Below, piece by piece: positions 1 through 9,493 of a stretch of DNA of 64,000 nucleotides. The notes beneath the pieces are model-generated. The model did no database searches. It saw only the letters and a program-made list of their open reading frames with translations, and was not told the origin of the DNA. Origin of the DNA: an uncultured Bacteroidota bacterium (lineage in GTDB: Bacteria; Bacteroidota; Bacteroidia; Chitinophagales; Chitinophagaceae); the NCBI GenBank assembly GCA_903906365.1, contig CAIVKC010000067.1, positions 1 to 64,000 on the forward strand. The letters run 5' to 3'. The first letter of the stretch is position 1. Each line of letters begins with the position of its first letter. Both the position numbers and the translations under genes were made by a program.

Positions 1-416
1 CCGCTAAATTTAGCAGTCCTAGCTTGGTTTTGATTAACTTAGTCTCTGATTTCATGATCTGACATTTTGGGGTTAATTAATAAGTGTGGTTACTTAAAGT
101 TAATCCCAATTGTCAGATTAAATAGTGACTAGTTCAGTTTATAGATTTATACGTCATATCGAAAATAAAGCCTATTGGTTCTTCCTCACGCGGCCAACCC
201 AACAAGCATATTATAGCTGTTACTAACCTGCTAAAGGAATCAATTTTATTAGGAAGTCCATGGCAAGGGAGGCCTTTAGATTAATAGCTTGCGCTTTTCA
301 TACCATTGATATGAACAGGAGACCTTTGGATACTACCTGCATCGGCTTTGAGAGTAAGGCACTTATTCCCTCCAATAAGTACCTATACAGGAGAATAAAA
401 AGCTAAGGGCATAACC
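1..416. other. Intergenic, no gene seen
   Basis: No open frame of protein-like composition is visible on either strand. The stretch is AT-richer than the genes around it and holds one imperfect inverted repeat (listed separately). It lies downstream of the GH9-like gene, whose stop codon is at 417-419. Whatever gene lies to the left is outside the window. Confidence 0.6.
57..118. repeat. Imperfect inverted repeat / stem-loop
   Basis: Left arm 57-76 and right arm 100-118 are inverted copies: outer ATCTGACA pairs with TGTCAGAT, and inner TGGGGTTAA with TTAATCCCA, allowing one G-T-type mismatch and a small internal loop. The loop is about 23 nt. No T-run follows on either strand, so this is not a standard intrinsic terminator. 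It could be an operator, a structured RNA element or the end of a decayed mobile element. Confidence 0.4.
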
Positions 417-2819
417 CTACTCCTTGAGCAACCAGGCAAGCAGGGAGATAACCCCTCCTGTGGTGTGGGTCCAGATCTCCTTATATGTCGCATTTACCTG
501 CATGGGCATATAGGGCTGGTCTTCATTTTCAAAAGTTTCAATCCCAACGGGAACAGCACCGGTTACGTCTCCGGCATAAGCGCCGTATAATGGAGGATAA
601 TCATACCCATCGCCATATATAGTGCTCATTGCAAATGGATTATAACCCACGATGTATTCGAGCTGCCGGGTAGCTATATCTTTAAGGGAATTATCTTTAA
701 GCAGATCAGCCAAAATAAAAGCAGCCTTGGCCTTTCCAATCAAAACCCCATGAAATCCCCTAAACTGGTAGGCGACGGGAAAACGGCGGATGTAAAAATT
801 ACCCCCTAAATGAATGCCGTTTTTTACCTGGGCATTATATTCCTCCATGGAGGGCATGCCCACCTGATCTCCTTCATGATAGATGCCTTTAAAGTCTGCG
901 TTGTTTAATTCATAAATGGCAGCAGGCAAAATGCCATACGGCGCCATGATGGTGGAGATATCATGCAGGTAATCGGCGTAGGCCTGGCAGGAGGCTTTCC
1001 ATAACGGGGCATCCGGATGGCCCGGCGATGCGGCGAGCAGCAAACTCAGGCCCTCCACCATGAATTGCTCATCACTGCGATGAAAAAATTCCAGGATGCG
1101 CCTTTTATCCCGGGATTCATAAAAAAAGCCATGTAAGGGTATGGACCAGTCTGTTCGTCTTTCCAATTGCTGGCAACTCATCACCACGCGAGCATATTGC
1201 ACCGCCCAGTCCCTATAGGCAGCCTCCCTTGTCAACTCAAACAGATGCATGGCAGAGACCATAGCCTGGGCATAAAGACTTACTTCATTTTTTTCGGTCA
1301 CGGAATTACCCAGCATTTCATTGGCGAAGCCGAAGTCCTCAATGGCTGCCTTGCGGCAAAGTCCGCTGAATACCGGATCCTGTTGCTCGTAAAAAGGAAC
1401 GGATTTGGCACAGTAGGAAGCCGATATAAAATTATCAGCAGGATTATTGGTTGCCTTTCCTTTCATGTCGTCCTTGGTTCCCGTGATATTATCTGACCAG
1501 ATCCCGATGATCAGACCTCCGTCCCGGTAGCCATCTCCGAATCTGGTCTGCAGGGTCCAATCAAGACCCCAACGGGCCTCTTCCAACAATCTTTTATATA
1601 AAGCTGTGTTATGTCCTTTTACAGACCTGGCCAGCTCCAGCATGGCGATGCCACCGCGGGCCGTATTACCCACCCCCTGAGTCAGGTCCGCCGCATCATG
1701 CCACCCGCCGTTTGCACTGAGCTGACGGCCATCTGGATGCACGATGGCTACATCCTGGTGACAGATCTGGTGAATACCTGGCTGGTCGTAACCACACCGC
1801 TCGGCAAAAAAATAATTAAGGGTATGCCATGCTGTGGCCAGGTAAGCATCCTGCCCTATCGGGAATGGTTTGGAATGTCTGCCCCCTATGGCAATGGAGT
1901 AAAAACCCGGGGTATTGAAAGCGCTGAAATCCAGCAGTGAATATCCGCTGTCCATTGGCATAACCTCTTTGGACAGTACGACCCTGCCCAGGGAATTGAC
2001 CAATTGAAACTTCCTATCAAGGACACCCTGAACAAGGGCTTGTTTTTTAGCCCCGGTCATATATCCGCTGTGACTGTAAGCGATGGCATCCCGCCTTAAG
2101 TTGAATCCCCGGCTGTTTTCAGCCTCCACCTTTTCGATGCGCATATCCTCCACATACAGTTTCATGTAATCAGCTGCACCTTTGGGAGAACCGGTTTGCA
2201 TAATACTGACAGAAAAGCCTGTAACGGAATCCCTGTACAAATCAGGTATCTCCCAGATGATATGCTGCCACTGTCGCGGATAGACGGTCACAAAATGCTG
2301 CCCTTCAAACCGCCCGGGGGTGGGCATGATATGACTGCCGCCGTTATAGATCGTACATCCTATAAAAAAAGAATAAAATCCCGGGGCATCCGCATATACC
2401 CATACTGAAAACCGGTTGAATCCTTCCAGATTTTCACCCGGTAAGGGCCGGATCAATTCTGCTGATCCGTAACTGCGGTTGGTAGGGTTCTTAACGGCCA
2501 TCGAGGTGGGAGATTCCAGCAGGATACTGCCTTTTCCGGTGAGAGTCACCGCGTGGTCTATTTTCATAGTCCCCGGACCCTTCATTTTGAGCGCATTGAA
2601 ATCTTCAGCCAGCGGCAGCATCCTTGACTTTTCCACTTTCTTCTGAAGCCACCTGGTTATCCCGGCCCCGGAAGAATCTGACCGCATAACAAACCGCAGG
2701 TTCTCACTCTGCTCGAGTTGTTTTTGGAGGCTGATGTCCTGGGCTCGGGCCCTAAGGTGTACAATAATCAGCAAAAGCAAAAGGCAGGAAGTAGGTAATA
2801 GACGGTTGATTCTGTGCAT
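417..2819 (-). CDS. Secreted glycoside hydrolase family 9-like enzyme
   Basis: Family 9 glycosidases (cellulases and related beta-glucanases) hydrolyse beta-glucan chains by inversion. From the chosen ATG at 2819 the protein has about 800 residues and begins with a Sec signal peptide (hydrophobic core LLLLLIIV, cleavage near RARAQ). An in-frame ATG at 2855 would add 12 residues in front of the signal. A beta-sandwich region comes first, then the (alpha/alpha)6 catalytic domain. The paired Asp motif appears as GGWHDAAD near residue 374, where GH9 usually has DAGD, and the catalytic-acid segment appears as YKEIWTH (Glu about 781) followed by the usual hydrophobic tail. Residues 590-780 carry typical GH9 spacing (YIVGYNPF). 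No cohesin, dockerin or CBM is visible. Substrate is unknown. The altered motifs suggest a divergent subfamily. Confidence 0.82.
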   Translation of the reverse strand: MHRINRLLPTSCLLLLLIIVHLRARAQDISLQKQLEQSENLRFVMRSDSSGAGITRWLQKKVEKSRMLPLAEDFNALKMKGPGTMKIDHAVTLTGKGSILLESPTSMAVKNPTNRSYGSAELIRPLPGENLEGFNRFSVWVYADAPGFYSFFIGCTIYNGGSHIMPTPGRFEGQHFVTVYPRQWQHIIWEIPDLYRDSVTGFSVSIMQTGSPKGAADYMKLYVEDMRIEKVEAENSRGFNLRRDAIAYSHSGYMTGAKKQALVQGVLDRKFQLVNSLGRVVLSKEVMPMDSGYSLLDFSAFNTPGFYSIAIGGRHSKPFPIGQDAYLATAWHTLNYFFAERCGYDQPGIHQICHQDVAIVHPDGRQLSANGGWHDAADLTQGVGNTARGGIAMLELARSVKGHNTALYKRLLEEARWGLDWTLQTRFGDGYRDGGLIIGIWSDNITGTKDDMKGKATNNPADNFISASYCAKSVPFYEQQDPVFSGLCRKAAIEDFGFANEMLGNSVTEKNEVSLYAQAMVSAMHLFELTREAAYRDWAVQYARVVMSCQQLERRTDWSIPLHGFFYESRDKRRILEFFHRSDEQFMVEGLSLLLAASPGHPDAPLWKASCQAYADYLHDISTIMAPYGILPAAIYELNNADFKGIYHEGDQVGMPSMEEYNAQVKNGIHLGGNFYIRRFPVAYQFRGFHGVLIGKAKAAFILADLLKDNSLKDIATRQLEYIVGYNPFAMSTIYGDGYDYPPLYGAYAGDVTGAVPVGIETFENEDQPYMPMQVNATYKEIWTHTTGGVISLLAWLLKE

Positions 2820-3127
2820 GGAGGCTTTTCTAAGTGAACAAAGATACTGATCCATGGGGGTAATTGAAAAGCCTGTAACGCAAGGAAAATCCGGGCAAAC
2901 CCATGGCCTGGGTAAACACTATATAATAACCGGAAATCCTGGATTCAATAATTTAAAGGACTCAATCAATTGAAACAGCCGGCACCTGCAGATTCAACAT
3001 CCCAGCCCGGCCTGCCGCAGGAAATAGCCTACTTGTATTTCAGGGCAACTTTTGGTCGTCCTTTCGCTATGCTCCTTTTGGGAAATAAAGCGCAGCTGGC
3101 TGATCAGCATAAAATAGGAGGAGGCTC

Positions 3128-3433
3128 TTACTGCCCGTTATCTTCCTCCAAATTATTGTGGTTATCCCCGCCAAGGCTGTAATAGTTATTCTCTTCGTCT
3201 TCTTCTCCCAGCAACTCATCACTATCATCCAACTCTGCGCCAGGAATATCCAGATCATTATCCATGGGCGGGATTGGCCGCTTTTTAATGGGATTGTCCA
3301 GCAGGATTTCTTCGTCAAGTTCCACCCGCTCCTCCTGGCTATAGATGTCTTCCTCAGATGAATACACCGGGTTTCCGGGCAATATCTCCTTTTCAGGGTT
3401 GTGTTCGCCGGGTAGGTTTAGCTTCTTTTTCAT
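3128..3433 (-). CDS. Small acidic protein of unknown function
   Basis: A 101-residue, strongly acidic and proline-containing protein with no signal peptide or membrane segment. It starts MKKKLNLPGE and continues with runs rich in E, D, N and P (for example EEDIYSQEERVELDEEILL). No catalytic motif can be seen, and low complexity suggests disorder. The acid-rich composition and the lysine-rich start fit a real small cytoplasmic protein rather than chance. It stands alone, about 280 nt from either neighbour. I do not recognise the family. Confidence 0.6.
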   Translation of the reverse strand: MKKKLNLPGEHNPEKEILPGNPVYSSEEDIYSQEERVELDEEILLDNPIKKRPIPPMDNDLDIPGAELDDSDELLGEEDEENNYYSLGGDNHNNLEEDNGQ

Positions 3434-3717
3434 ATGCCTTATCTTTAATAATAAATTGCCAAAAATTTTGCTGTCCTGATATTCCTTTGGAGCTTCAATC
3501 GGCTAAGGTTCCGGGTTATGGTCGCTCCAAGAGCAGCGGGCGATAAAAGGGATCCTATTTTTCAATACCCAAATCAGCTCAAGCCCTCTCCTTCCATCCA
3601 GACTCCACACGGCAATCACAAAGTGCGGCCACTCCCCCCTGATACCTTATAGGGCGGTTGCCTTTGATGGAAGGCGGGTAAGGCCCACGCCCCGTTTGCA
3701 ATTTAAGATCAGGCGGT

Positions 3718-4272
3718 TCAGGATTGTTTAACCAGCTGCACCTCGCAACTGATCCATACATCCTCGCTGACCAGTAAACCGCCTGCTTCCAGCGAAGCGT
3801 TCCAGTTCAAACCCCAATCCTTCCTGTTTATTTTTCCATGAATATTGAAAATGGCTTTTTGGTTGCCCCAGGGATCTTTGATGATACCGCCAAATTCAAC
3901 ATCCAGCTTCACCTGCTTTTTGACACCCTTCATGGTAAGTTCGCCATAAAGCTCATAGCTCCCGTCCTTGTCCACATCCTCGGTGGTGTTGGAAACAAAA
4001 TTGATTTCCTTAAACTGTTCCACATCAAAAAAATCTGCACTTTTCAAATGGGCGTCCCTTTTTTCATCGCCCGTACTGATGGATGCCGGGTTGATCCAGA
4101 AATCAATTTCAGCTGTCTTAAAATCTTCTCCGGTGGTATAGATACTTCCTTCAAACTCTTTAAAGGTCCCCCGCACATTGGCAAACATCAGGTGCTTGAC
4201 CTTAAAACCTATTTCGCTGTGAACGGGATCCAATCCCCATTTTACCTGGGTTACTACATTTTCTGTTTCCAT
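3718..4272 (-). CDS. YceI family protein (cytoplasmic type)
   Basis: YceI proteins are lipocalin-like barrels that bind long isoprenoid or lipid chains. This 184-residue copy has the family pattern throughout: WGLDPVHSEIGFKVKHLMF near the start, then DFFDVEQF and a GELTMKGV segment, then NRKDWGLNWN near residue 155. It has no signal peptide, so it is probably cytoplasmic, unlike the exported YceI protein at 51.3-51.9 kb. It lies 66 nt downstream of the SDR gene on the same strand and may be co-transcribed with it. The ligand cannot be inferred from sequence. Confidence 0.92.
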   Translation of the reverse strand: METENVVTQVKWGLDPVHSEIGFKVKHLMFANVRGTFKEFEGSIYTTGEDFKTAEIDFWINPASISTGDEKRDAHLKSADFFDVEQFKEINFVSNTTEDVDKDGSYELYGELTMKGVKKQVKLDVEFGGIIKDPWGNQKAIFNIHGKINRKDWGLNWNASLEAGGLLVSEDVWISCEVQLVKQS

Positions 4273-4338
4273 AATATACTTGTTTTTTTTAAATTTTTGA
4301 TCATTGAATGGCGTAGCACTTTTGGGGGCATTTTCTGC

Positions 4339-5091
4339 CTATTGGGCAAGGTAGCCTCCGTCAATATTGTAATAGGACCCGGTCACAAAAGAGGACTTAT
4401 CAGAATTCAGCCACAAAGACAGTTCGGCTACTTCTTCGGAAGTCCCCAGCCTACCCATGGGATGAAGTCCTGCTATTACTTGGAGGGTGGCTGCATCCAG
4501 GGTATTGGTAAGCAGGGGGGTCATAATATACCCCGGCCCTATGGCGTTTATGCGAATTTTCTTATCCGCGTATTCCAGAGCTGCCGCTTCGGTAAGCCCA
4601 ATCACGCCATGTTTGGCGGCCACATAGGCAGCCGATCCTTTAGTGCCCACCTTACCCAGAATGGAAGCCATGTTCACTATGCTACCCCCTCCAGACGATA
4701 GTATGGCCGGAATCTGGTATCGGAGGCCGTAAAAAACGCCCGAGAGGTTGATGGAGATCACCTTGTTCCAACCTTCAATGGGATATTCACCCGCCGGGCC
4801 TATTGGACCTCCAATCCCTGCATTGTTGACGGCAATATGGAGTGCGCCAAACTGAGCAACAGCCTGATCCACCAGATGTTTATTATCTTCGGGCCGGGCA
4901 GTGTCTGCTTTTACAAAAACCGCTTGCCCCCCTTTTGACTTGATGGAAGCCAGGGTCTCCTGGCCACCGGCTTCATTAATATCCGAAACCACCACTTTGG
5001 CGCCTTCCGCGGCGTATAACAGTGCAATGGCCCTTCCAATGCCGGAGCCGGCGCCGGTAATAATGGCAACTTTATTTTCTAGCATTTTCAT
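4339..5091 (-). CDS. SDR family NAD(P)-dependent oxidoreductase
   Basis: A classical short-chain dehydrogenase of 250 residues. The cofactor motif TGAGSGIGR is near residue 13, NNAG near 89, the catalytic Ser near 142 and YVAAK near 155, followed by IGPGYIMTPL and a C-terminal NIDGGYLAQ. An acidic residue after beta2 (VVSDINEAG) suggests NAD(H) preference. It resembles glucose or 3-ketoacyl-ACP dehydrogenase-type SDRs, but the substrate cannot be told. The YceI gene follows on the same strand. Confidence 0.93.
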   Translation of the reverse strand: MKMLENKVAIITGAGSGIGRAIALLYAAEGAKVVVSDINEAGGQETLASIKSKGGQAVFVKADTARPEDNKHLVDQAVAQFGALHIAVNNAGIGGPIGPAGEYPIEGWNKVISINLSGVFYGLRYQIPAILSSGGGSIVNMASILGKVGTKGSAAYVAAKHGVIGLTEAAALEYADKKIRINAIGPGYIMTPLLTNTLDAATLQVIAGLHPMGRLGTSEEVAELSLWLNSDKSSFVTGSYYNIDGGYLAQ

Positions 5092-5554
5092 ATAAAACTG
5101 TTTATGGGTGTACTATTTAAATCAAAAGAACTATTCCTGCACATTTTCTTTCATGATCCTGCCTTTTCCATCTTAACCAGCCAGGGGATAACTGATATGG
5201 TGCCCTTACCTGTATTAATTATTACAAATTTTACAAAATAACCCGGAAAAAGTAAAAATCCGGGGGATGATAGGAATCATCCAAAAACGCCCAAAAATCA
5301 TATAAAATATACCTTCTCCAACCATTGAATTTCACCTGGCATCCCTGCCTGGTCTCTCAGGCAAAACCAACCCTTAAAAACCTTGGATTGATTCGGGCCT
5401 TCCGGAACATGGACAGAGGGGGTTAGATGCCATGACCAACCTACTTTTATAAAACAATTAACAACGATTGGAAGGGCCCGGCTTTTTAATACAAAATGGA
5501 AAAACTAGCTTCTCTAATTAATTCCCCCCTGCTGTGCACAAAAGACTACATACC
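5092..5554. other. Divergent intergenic region, no gene seen
   Basis: This 463-nt gap separates the minus-strand SDR gene from the plus-strand CBM48-like gene, so it should hold two divergent promoters. A minus-strand TAAAATTTG near 5225-5235 resembles the Bacteroidota -7 element TAnnTTTG with one extra base. No further coding potential or strong hairpin was found. Confidence 0.4.
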
Positions 5555-6010
5555 ATGAATAGAATCGTATGCTTTGCAGTCCTGTTTTTCACCGGATGGC
5601 TCTTTACAAGCCTGCGGGAGCCAATGCCCAAAGGGCATTCCACGCAAACCCCATCCATTTGCGGGTACAGGGACCTGGGTGATTCCGTGGAATTTTTTTT
5701 CGGGGAGCAAAAGGTATTCCGGGTGGGCCTGCTAGACATTATCCTGGAAAAAAGAATCAAAGAAATTAACCAGGTAAATGTGGCAGGAGATTTCAACGGA
5801 TGGAATCCAAATTCCCGGCTGTTCCAAATGAACAGATCGGCAGGTACGCTGTTCCATCTTAGGATCAGTAAGGTTGCACTGGGAAAAAAAGGCGCCATTC
5901 GGCAATTTAAATTTGTGCTAAACCATACCTACTGGGTGGAACCGCCGCAGGAAGCGCTGAATCAATATAAGGGAGCCGATGGCAATACCAACCTTACCCT
6001 GCAACTCTGA
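5555..6010 (+). CDS. Small secreted protein with CBM48/AMPK-beta-like domain
   Basis: About 151 residues from the ATG at 5555. A GTG 21 nt upstream is in frame but less likely. An N-terminal hydrophobic segment (IVCFAVLFFTGWLF) serves as signal peptide or anchor. Residues 68-151 form an E-set/CBM48-like domain with the hallmark VNVAGDFNGWNP at about 74-85 and a C-terminal GNTNLTLQL strand, as in AMPK-beta glycogen-binding and isoamylase N-terminal domains. Such domains bind alpha-glucans or serve as interaction modules. There is no catalytic domain and no glycogen gene nearby, so the partner is unknown. Confidence 0.72.
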   Translation: MNRIVCFAVLFFTGWLFTSLREPMPKGHSTQTPSICGYRDLGDSVEFFFGEQKVFRVGLLDIILEKRIKEINQVNVAGDFNGWNPNSRLFQMNRSAGTLFHLRISKVALGKKGAIRQFKFVLNHTYWVEPPQEALNQYKGADGNTNLTLQL

Positions 6011-6315
6011 AAAATAATGCCATCATGGATAACCCGAATCAGATCCCGGGAGATTTTGAAATCCACCCGCTTAAGGCAATAAGGGCTTGCCTTTAAAAAA
6101 ATGGAACCCAATTGCTTGCGTAGCGGGCAAACTCCGCATAGGCAGTCTCATGAACAGGCCTACCGCAAACCCTTGCTTACGCCCTGCCATAGATGCCTTT
6201 GTTCAACGCGGCCGGACTGATGAAGGTAAGCCCTGCCTGCCTTTCAGATCGTTTATGATGCCTGCATGCAGGAAGCAGCCATTTCGGGCGGATAAGCCTG
6301 CAGCCTGGGCCTGAC
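6011..6315. other. Convergent intergenic region with a short hairpin
   Basis: About 300 nt between two convergent genes. A perfect 7-bp stem (AAGGCAA 6073-6079, TTGCCTT 6087-6093) lies downstream of the CBM48-like gene. It lacks a T-run on either strand, so terminator function is doubtful. Nothing else is recognisable. Confidence 0.35.
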
Positions 6316-8838
6316 CTAACGCCTGGTCACACTGAGGTGCTCAGAGGGGCCCACAAACTTGCATTCCAGATTTAATTCCACAGGCGGCTCCCCGGTAAAC
6401 CGGCTGCTGACAGCTATTTCATTGACCCCCTTTTCCCAATTGGGCAATGGGGCCATGGGAATGGATTTCAGCCTGTTCCAATTGGCATCACATATATATA
6501 TTTCCCGGCCATTGCAAACTAATTTTTGGCCGGCTTTAAGCTCTTCGCTGATTTCGATGGTGCGATAATTATTGATGAGAATCTTAATGCCGGAGACTGC
6601 AGGCGGATTTTCCCCTGCGGCCTTGGAAGCCATGAGATAAAACTGGATGGGCTGTGCGGAATAGGGGTTAACCGGCTTGAAGGTGCTGGTCAGGGGTTCG
6701 CCGCTTTGGGCAGGCCTGTATTTATGCACAAAACCAGTCTGCAGTTTGATGGGATAGAGGTTCCAGCTGGAGTCGCCTTCCCTTTCGAGGTGAAACTCAT
6801 TGGCAGCATCTTTCATTCTTTCCACCTGGCTTGCACTAAAGACGTGCAGGTTCCTGGCCATTTGCCACTCCTTAACGGCCCCAAACAATTGGGTCTTATA
6901 CCCATTTTTTTCAATATCATTCTCTATTTTAAGCAGGTACCCCGCATTGAATCCCACACTTCTGGCCTGTATCCACTCGATTTCTTCCGGTCTGTAATCA
7001 TTCTGAAGGGTAAACCAGCCCAGCATGCCGGGCAGGAGGTTGCGCTCAAAATATCGCTGGTTTTCGATACGGTAATTGACCTGACTCTGCCGGAGGGCAT
7101 TGTACCAGGGCTCCCCCCAGTTCATAAAGCTGTGAATATGCCAGCCATAGTGAAAGGTCCCCGCCCCGCAGGCCAGTACATATTTATGGAGGCTTCTGTA
7201 CCAAAGGTCCAGAAACCGGGCTGCCCCGTAAGCCCCATGTCCGGTGGGGGACCCTCCGCCAAATCCGTCAAAATCCATCAGCCCAATCCCTGTTTCATTA
7301 CAGACGGATGCCAGTCTTTGCGCGTATTCATCCTGTAAACGGATATCCGGATAGAATCCTTTGTAATCGTTGTTGACAAGCTTGTCTATAGTATCCCCCG
7401 TCCCGTGGTCGGTAATGGTTGTTCCAAATTGTCCCCTGCTGCAGTCCAGCAGGCGCCATGGTCTATCTTCCGACAGCCGGCCATAGGCAATCAGTTCTTT
7501 TCCTATTTTGACGGTATGCGTGGAGCCCCCGTTCTTAAAAAAGGACGGATCCCTGATATAAATTACCTGGTCCGCGCTGGATGCCCTTTTTTCCAATACG
7601 GTACTTCCGGCCTTGCAAAGACTGTCACTGGGTATTGGGGAAACATACGCATCGTTGGTACCGGTAAACATCGTGAGGGTATGTATGCCCAGACGTATGC
7701 TGTCTTTACCGGCCAGGGCGGCCAGTTTCCTGATTCCCTCGGCATCTCCTGCAAACCGGTCCGCGCTGATTCCAAAATGCCCCCAGGTTGTAAATACCTC
7801 TCCCAGGTGAATCAGGTGAAAATTACAGGCTTTGGCATAACGCAGGGCCTGTTCCCAGTTTTTGCCGTCCTCATACAGCATATACGGCTGACCCAGCGAT
7901 GGGGATCTTTTCATCCATACCCCGTCGAGCATGGGATGGGGAAGTCCTTCCCCCAGTTCTATTTTCCCGATCATATCCAGGGCTAGCGGTTCGGGGCATC
8001 CGAAAATGGCAATGGCGCTACCAACCAGGTCCTCCTGGACAGCGGCCACATACTGCAGGTTATTGGCAGGTCCGGTAGTCCGCGCCTGCCTTCTGTCACG
8101 GGAAAAAAGACCGATTTCACTGCCACTGGCATTTTTCCGGGCAGCATTTCCTCGGTATAAACGCACATAGGCTGGCATATCCCCGTCTATATTCACATTG
8201 ACGTTTACGGTCTGGCCGATTTTATCCTTGAGCGAATCGGGCAGCGACTGCCCGGGCAAGGGATCAATCACGGCCCGCCCGCCGGCATCATCGCCCTGGT
8301 CGGGCAGTCCTTCAATGGTATTGATCTGGAGACCCTGGACGCCGATGGCAAAGTCATGGTCTCGCACCACGCCAATGGTTTCCCCTATCTGCTGGCTGAT
8401 TGTGGTATGGTATGGACCCCAGACCACCGCCTCCACTCCATTGCGGGGTTCAAGTGAAACCAGCTGCAGGCGAATATAATTTTTTAGGGCCACGGCATGC
8501 AGCAGCGCCACCGAACCGTTGGGATAGCGCAGGGTGATGGTCGAATCGGCCTGGTCGTATTGGGCAGCGGAGGGTTTGATATAGGTAGAATCCTTGTAGA
8601 GGGTGAGTAGTGGGGATTGGGTATTGGGGGGACTGTATTGCCTGGAAGAAGCCTTATCCTGGAAACCAATGATGTCGCCTTCCTTATCGAACCGTATGGT
8701 CATGTAATCGGTGCTCAGCGAGAATTTTTCCGACCGGCCGCAGGAACTGGTCAGTTCCAGGACCGCCGCGATCAGCAACAGATACATCAGTGGATGCCCA
8801 TATTTCCGGAAAAGGGGTGCGTTTTGGGAAGCTAGCAT
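6316..8838 (-). CDS. Large lipoprotein, glycosidase-like, family not recognised
   Basis: 840 residues, starting with a hydrophobic segment and lipobox ELTSSC|G (Cys about 33). An internal ATG at 8787 would give a shorter signal with the same lipobox. Residues about 40-330 look beta-rich (STDYMTIRFDKEGDIIGF). The middle has features of a TIM barrel: HLGEVFTTWGHFG, LGIHTLTMF, then a strand-end acid motif GLMDFDGFGGG and GTFHYGWHIHSFMNWG. The last 170 residues appear to be a beta-sandwich. The Asp-rich strand end recalls retaining alpha-galactosidase-type barrels, but I cannot place it in a GH family. It is flanked by a long non-coding gap and has no operon partner. Surface or periplasmic carbohydrate processing is an inference. 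Confidence 0.62.
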   Translation of the reverse strand: MLASQNAPLFRKYGHPLMYLLLIAAVLELTSSCGRSEKFSLSTDYMTIRFDKEGDIIGFQDKASSRQYSPPNTQSPLLTLYKDSTYIKPSAAQYDQADSTITLRYPNGSVALLHAVALKNYIRLQLVSLEPRNGVEAVVWGPYHTTISQQIGETIGVVRDHDFAIGVQGLQINTIEGLPDQGDDAGGRAVIDPLPGQSLPDSLKDKIGQTVNVNVNIDGDMPAYVRLYRGNAARKNASGSEIGLFSRDRRQARTTGPANNLQYVAAVQEDLVGSAIAIFGCPEPLALDMIGKIELGEGLPHPMLDGVWMKRSPSLGQPYMLYEDGKNWEQALRYAKACNFHLIHLGEVFTTWGHFGISADRFAGDAEGIRKLAALAGKDSIRLGIHTLTMFTGTNDAYVSPIPSDSLCKAGSTVLEKRASSADQVIYIRDPSFFKNGGSTHTVKIGKELIAYGRLSEDRPWRLLDCSRGQFGTTITDHGTGDTIDKLVNNDYKGFYPDIRLQDEYAQRLASVCNETGIGLMDFDGFGGGSPTGHGAYGAARFLDLWYRSLHKYVLACGAGTFHYGWHIHSFMNWGEPWYNALRQSQVNYRIENQRYFERNLLPGMLGWFTLQNDYRPEEIEWIQARSVGFNAGYLLKIENDIEKNGYKTQLFGAVKEWQMARNLHVFSASQVERMKDAANEFHLEREGDSSWNLYPIKLQTGFVHKYRPAQSGEPLTSTFKPVNPYSAQPIQFYLMASKAAGENPPAVSGIKILINNYRTIEISEELKAGQKLVCNGREIYICDANWNRLKSIPMAPLPNWEKGVNEIAVSSRFTGEPPVELNLECKFVGPSEHLSVTRR

Positions 8839-8849
8839 GCGGGAATTTA

Positions 8850-8872
8850 TTTAGATGTATAAGATATCTAAA
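8850..8872. repeat. Short inverted repeat upstream of the 840-residue lipoprotein gene
   Basis: TTTAGAT at 8850-8856 and ATCTAAA at 8866-8872 form a 7-bp inverted repeat with a 9-nt spacer, only 12 nt upstream of the start codon at 8838 (minus strand). The position fits a regulator site or 5' UTR hairpin. Short AT-rich palindromes also arise by chance. Confidence 0.3.
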
Positions 8873-9493
8873 AATATCGGCTGCCACGGCCTTCATCCTC
8901 GACTATTTTCACGCAAACGTTTGACAAAGCGGTCCGCCTTTTTTTTAGTATGCCAGTAACCATGCATTATCGGTTTGGTTTTACCTTCCAGTCAGCCAGA
9001 CCCGAGTGTATTTATACATTCCGCCCGTTTCAATCAGCCACTGTACCATCCGGAAAACCCCACATGCCGGATTTTTTTGACCGGGCCTTTCAGCCCTTTC
9101 GGAATGAAAATAATTAAATCAGTAAAGGCAGGCTGAAATGGCCTAACCCGCCAAGTCAAGAAAGATCAATCCGGAGTCAAACACATACACTTTGTCGCGG
9201 AGCTGGCCACCGGTTATACCTTTCCCTACTCCGGGCGGTTTTAAAGCGGCGATTTATTCGGCTTAACTTTATAAGAGAGTTCTAGAGCCTTTAGGAAACC
9301 GCGGCCATGGCGCTTTGAACAAAACAAACGGTATGGATACCGGAAGGCTACAAAATGTCTTCCTCCTGGGGTATTTGCAGCCGGCTGAGGGTTTCCAGGC
9401 AAGGGTTGAAGACTTCAAAAAATATTAATGCCGGCTATAAATAGGCCATGTGGTCCCACAGTGATCCAACGGGCCTGAAACCCTGAGGGGCCA
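8873..9493. other. Intergenic, no gene seen
   Basis: About 620 nt between selD (ending at 9494) and the lipoprotein gene. No open frame with plausible amino-acid composition, no tRNA-like T-arm and no strong terminator were found. A GC-rich imperfect hairpin (GGGCCTGAAACCCTGAGGGGCC around 9473-9493) sits directly after the selD stop codon and could weakly terminate it. Confidence 0.4.

Noticed and set aside
3838-4701. Plus-strand frame of 287 codons across the YceI and SDR genes
   Set aside because: It spans two genes with full family motifs on the other strand and the gap between them, so it cannot be a real overlapping gene without strong evidence.
6526-7338. Plus-strand frame of 270 codons opposite the 840-residue lipoprotein gene
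   Set aside because: It is a shadow frame created by codon bias of the real minus-strand gene; no start context and no protein-like pattern.
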